Shown here piece after piece: positions 5,375-6,500 of a stretch of 6,500 nt of DNA (within the stretch, counting starts at the first letter, position 1; every line of letters starts with the position of its first letter). This DNA comes from Acidobacteriota bacterium (lineage in GTDB: Bacteria > Acidobacteriota > Vicinamibacteria > Vicinamibacterales > UBA8438). The notes under the pieces were generated by a model. It did not search any database, was not told where the DNA came from, and saw nothing but the letters and a program-made list of their open reading frames with translations. A program made the position numbers and the translations under genes. Where the stretch lies: contig WTGR01000760.1 of the NCBI GenBank assembly GCA_011523485.1, positions 1 through 6,500 of the forward strand, given 5' to 3'.

Positions 5375-6500
5375 GGTTCTTGTCGCCTCGCCTCGCCGCA
5401 GGCGAACGTCCAGCCGTGCTCGCACGCCCGCGCCCGCAGATCCGCCTCGGACGTCTCCATCAGGTTGTTTCCTCCCTCCCGCAGCAGAAGCCGCAGGTCG
5501 AGAGTCTTCGGCGGCGCCCCGTAGGCGCTGTCTCGCTCCAGCAGGTTGAGACAGGCCGGCCGGAAGCGCAGCTCGCAGGCGCGCGAGAAGTAGTCGAGCC
5601 CCAGTGCCGCGTCCGCCGCGACGATCTCCCCAGCGGTGTAGTGACGCCCCAGCTCGTTGCAGGCCCAGGCCGACGCGTCGGCGCAGTAGGACGCCTCGAT
5701 CTGCAGCAGCCGTTCGCACGCCTGCGCTCGTTTCTCCGTACACGCCTGCTCCCAGAACGGCACGGTGTCGCCCCGGTGCCGCCCGTCCGTCGCCCCGATC
5801 AGGGTCATCGCGGCGAAGAAGAGGATCCAGACGGCCATCTGAGCGAGATTGGCGTTCGGACGGGCCATGCGCTCGGCGACGCGTCCAAGAACGCCGGCCT
5901 CCAGCGCGCCGGCCAGCCGGTCTATCCAGCGCACGCTCAGGTTCAGGAGCGGCACGGAGAGCAGCTTGTCGTAGAACGTGGGCGCCCCGAACGCGCCGAG
6001 CAGGGTATAGAGGACGAAGACTCCCACGCCGTACAGGACGCCGAAGACGGTCTTGCCCAGCGGCGTCCGGGGCGAGGTGGACGGGTCGGTGACCAGCAGG
6101 TGCAGGCCGAGAAAGACGGCCGTGGGGACCTCGGAGTCGATGAAGTAGGGCACCCCGGTGGCCGCCGCGTAGAGCGCGCTCAGGCCGAACAGCACCACCG
6201 CCGCCGACCCGGCCACGAGGGTGATCGCGAAGCGGTACATCACGACCAGGCCCGCGAGGAAGAGGAACAGGTAGATCCGCGGCGCCAGGGTGAGTGTCGT
6301 GGCGATGTCCTCGCCCCAGGTGAGCGGCGTCGTGCCGGTCGCGATCAGCACGACCGAGAAGAGCCCGAGCGAGAACGCGGACGGGTTGAAGATGTGCACG
6401 CGACGCCCGTCGCGCTCCCACCGCACGAACGCCTTGCCGAGGAACCCCACCGCGATCATCAGGAACTGCAGGTGGAACCAGTCGTCGCGGAACCAGAGGA
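5371..6500 (-). CDS. RnfD/NqrB/UnbU-like membrane protein fused to Hcp-type Sel1-like repeats, 5'-truncated by the window edge
   Basis: The frame is open to the right edge (LWFRDDWFHLQFL precedes the ATG at 6459), so the start lies outside the window. Numbered from that internal Met: HIFNPSAF (22-29) and TDPSTSPRTPLGK with a following FGVLYG helix resemble the conserved NPA and ATD-P motifs of RnfD/NqrB electron-transport subunits and of UnbU-type proteins. About six hydrophobic segments fill residues 1-230, the last (VWILFFAAMTLIGA) just before the soluble part. I find no SGAT-type covalent-flavin motif in the visible part, so classical Rnf or Nqr function is doubtful. Residues about 235-362 hold four C-x7-C pairs (240/248, 259/267, 295/303, 346/354) and the ELGRHYTAGEIVAADAALGLDYFSRAC pattern of Sel1-like repeats of the cysteine-rich Hcp type, which form disulfide-linked helix pairs in exported proteins. 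Its stop overlaps the next start by four bases, so the two genes are probably translated together. Confidence 0.75.
   Translation of the reverse strand, partial: LWFRDDWFHLQFLMIAVGFLGKAFVRWERDGRRVHIFNPSAFSLGLFSVVLIATGTTPLTWGEDIATTLTLAPRIYLFLFLAGLVVMYRFAITLVAGSAAVVLFGLSALYAAATGVPYFIDSEVPTAVFLGLHLLVTDPSTSPRTPLGKTVFGVLYGVGVFVLYTLLGAFGAPTFYDKLLSVPLLNLSVRWIDRLAGALEAGVLGRVAERMARPNANLAQMAVWILFFAAMTLIGATDGRHRGDTVPFWEQACTEKRAQACERLLQIEASYCADASAWACNELGRHYTAGEIVAADAALGLDYFSRACELRFRPACLNLLERDSAYGAPPKTLDLRLLLREGGNNLMETSEADLRARACEHGWTFACGEARRQEP

Noticed and set aside
5201..5524. + strand open frame across the 36-bp repeat and the end of the membrane protein gene
   Set aside because: The translation is Arg/Ser-rich without motifs, and both minus-strand genes covering it have recognisable domains.
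1..6500. CRISPR arrays, tRNA/rRNA genes, insertion sequences or prophage ends
   Set aside because: No regularly spaced repeat-spacer pattern, tRNA-like fold, transposase motif or terminal inverted repeat was seen on either strand.

Overview
The window is GC-rich bacterial DNA, roughly two thirds G+C by eye, with strong G/C bias at third codon positions. The gene types suggest a free-living heterotroph with organic-acid uptake, a sigma-54 activator, a HigBA toxin-antitoxin pair and periplasmic lipoproteins. Acidobacteriota (for example Vicinamibacteria-like) or a myxobacterium-like lineage would fit, but this is an inference from gene style; there is no rRNA or other marker gene here.

Left part, + strand: the 3' four fifths of an L-lactate permease gene (1-1406) runs in from the left edge. 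A 161-base gap with a very stable GC hairpin (1515-1545) separates it from a complete sigma-54-dependent AAA+ activator (1568-3115). The activator has intact ATPase and sigma-54 contact motifs, a Fis-type DNA-binding end, and an N-terminal domain of about 200 residues that is not a receiver, PAS, GAF or FHA domain I can recognise.

Middle, + strand: a higBA module (3184-3861), toxin first, sits behind a promoter whose spacer and -10 are covered by a perfect 7-bp inverted repeat, a plausible autoregulatory operator. Only 33 bases later, and behind its own good -10 box, comes a small one-pass membrane protein made almost entirely of exact seven-residue repeats (3895-4215).

Right part, - strand, convergent with the above: a gene that enters from the right edge (5371-6500) encodes a membrane protein related to RnfD/NqrB/UnbU, fused to a C-terminal region with four C-x7-C pairs typical of Hcp-type Sel1-like repeats. 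Its stop codon overlaps by four bases (GTGA) the best start of a second gene (4286-5374), a lipoprotein with a formylglycine-generating-enzyme (SUMF1) fold that lacks the catalytic cysteines of true FGE. The start of this second gene is odd: a 36-bp direct repeat, offset by 72 bp, has duplicated the signal-peptide core in frame.

The two right-hand genes look like a co-translated envelope pair of unknown function and are the least conventional part of the window. The other modules (transporter, activator, toxin-antitoxin) are recognisable families.
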